A DNA stretch of 41,851 bases. It comes from DATEZO01 sp035255485 (GTDB lineage Bacteria > Pseudomonadota > Gammaproteobacteria > Burkholderiales > Burkholderiaceae_D). Positions 41,525 through 41,851 of the stretch are shown in pieces. The stretch is taken from assembly GCA_035255485.1 (NCBI GenBank), contig DATEZO010000106.1, positions 1-41,851 on the forward strand, given 5' to 3'. The stretch's first letter is position 1; every line of letters starts with the position of its first letter. A program made the translations under genes and the position numbers. The notes beneath the pieces were generated by a model. That model was not told the origin of the DNA, did not search any database, and was given only the letters and a program-made list of their open reading frames with translations.

Positions 41525-41851
41525 ATGAATACTTCCCACGCCCGCTATGCCGACGGCGGTACACCCGCCCAACTCCCCCCATCGCGCGCCCCGCTCGAGG
41601 ACAGCGCCGGCAAGCCGCATGGCAAAACGCCATGGCATATTTACGCCTGGCGGGTGATGGATACGCGGGTCGGCCTGATCCCATTGCCGATCTATTTGCT
41701 GCTGCTGGCGCTGCTCGGCGGCTTTATCGCGCTGGGCAAGCTGCCGACCGACATCTCGGTGTCGATCGCCGTGCTGGCCGTCGGCGGCTTCACCTGCGCC
41801 GAGTTCGGCAAACGGATGCCGCTGTTGCGCAACATAGGCGCGGCCGCCATC
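41525..41851 (+). CDS. 2-hydroxycarboxylate transporter (CitS/MaeN family), N-terminal fragment
   Basis: 109 codons are visible and the frame is still open at the window edge. After a hydrophilic N-terminus of about 45 residues come VGLIPLPIYLLLLALLGGF and LPTDISVSIAVLAVGGFTC, then FGKRMPLLRNIGAAA, the first membrane segments and signature of the 2HCT family of sodium- or proton-coupled citrate/malate carriers. The start is ATG at 41525, with a modest AGTAAG upstream. It is an ordinary metabolic gene and marks the right flank of the accessory region. The specific substrate cannot be told from this fragment. Confidence 0.9.
   Translation, partial: MNTSHARYADGGTPAQLPPSRAPLEDSAGKPHGKTPWHIYAWRVMDTRVGLIPLPIYLLLLALLGGFIALGKLPTDISVSIAVLAVGGFTCAEFGKRMPLLRNIGAAAI

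Noticed and set aside
1..41851. CRISPR arrays, tRNA or rRNA genes, insertion-sequence transposases
   Set aside because: I saw no regularly spaced long repeats, no tRNA-like ends next to the recombinase operon, and no DDE transposase motifs.

Overview
The window looks like a betaproteobacterial chromosome, probably Oxalobacteraceae (Janthinobacterium, Massilia, Duganella or Collimonas type). This rests on the two flanking housekeeping genes (the 3' end of ychF at the left edge and the 5' end of a 2-hydroxycarboxylate transporter gene at the right edge), on AAAAGCCCGG-type hairpins, and on an H-NS-like domain of betaproteobacterial style. I ran no database search. Everything between the flanks is accessory DNA, dominated by predicted anti-phage or genome-defence genes.

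Region by region. 1-220: end of ychF. 221-1273: a non-coding left end with a direct-repeat motif (GCTATGGACAT) that recurs at 31251, so about 31 kb may be one mobile island. 1274-6680: a translationally coupled operon of three tyrosine recombinases plus a small basic coiled-coil protein, laid out like Tn554 tnpABC or 'mobile trio' elements; it ends in a strong terminator. 6739-11187 (minus): a 1482-aa P-loop NTPase with a C-terminal PD-(D/E)XK nuclease and an H-NS-type DNA-binding tail. 11382-17908 (minus): a DUF3320-like protein and a complete type I restriction-modification system (hsdM-hsdS-hsdR). 18161-18697: an HEAGH metalloprotease-like protein. 18813-21682 (minus): a cluster of small genes of unclear role, one of them frameshifted, read away from a three-half-site operator shared with a divergent XRE regulator (21747-22061).

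22120-24924 (minus): a Bil-type ubiquitin-like conjugation operon in the order tandem-Ubl, E2, JAB/JAMM protease, E1. A UDG-fold gene lies divergently (25231-26010). 26127-30789 (minus): a three-gene overlapping operon encoding a sigma-70-family factor, a 213-aa unknown protein, and a 1102-aa fusion of an ImmA/IrrE-like metallopeptidase, a UvrD-type helicase and an Fe-S nuclease-like domain. The most interesting signal in the window is a composite sequence, GGTAAGTCG-N15-ATCGGAAA (plus strand). It occurs upstream of both the sigma operon (30841-30872) and the Bil operon (24976-25007), with the same orientation, the same 15-bp spacer and the same distance to the start codon (51-52 bp). This suggests that the sigma factor controls itself and the ubiquitin-like conjugation operon, giving a two-operon, probably inducible defence system.

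31424-41057 (minus): a second type I R-M locus, hsdM-hsdS-SIR2-Abi_2(HEPN)-hsdR-mrr-like. Putative suicide effectors sit inside the restriction operon, and the mrr-like gene is frameshifted at a G6 tract. 41058-41524: intergenic DNA with a hairpin. 41525-end: start of the transporter gene. No tRNA, rRNA, CRISPR array or classical insertion sequence was recognised.
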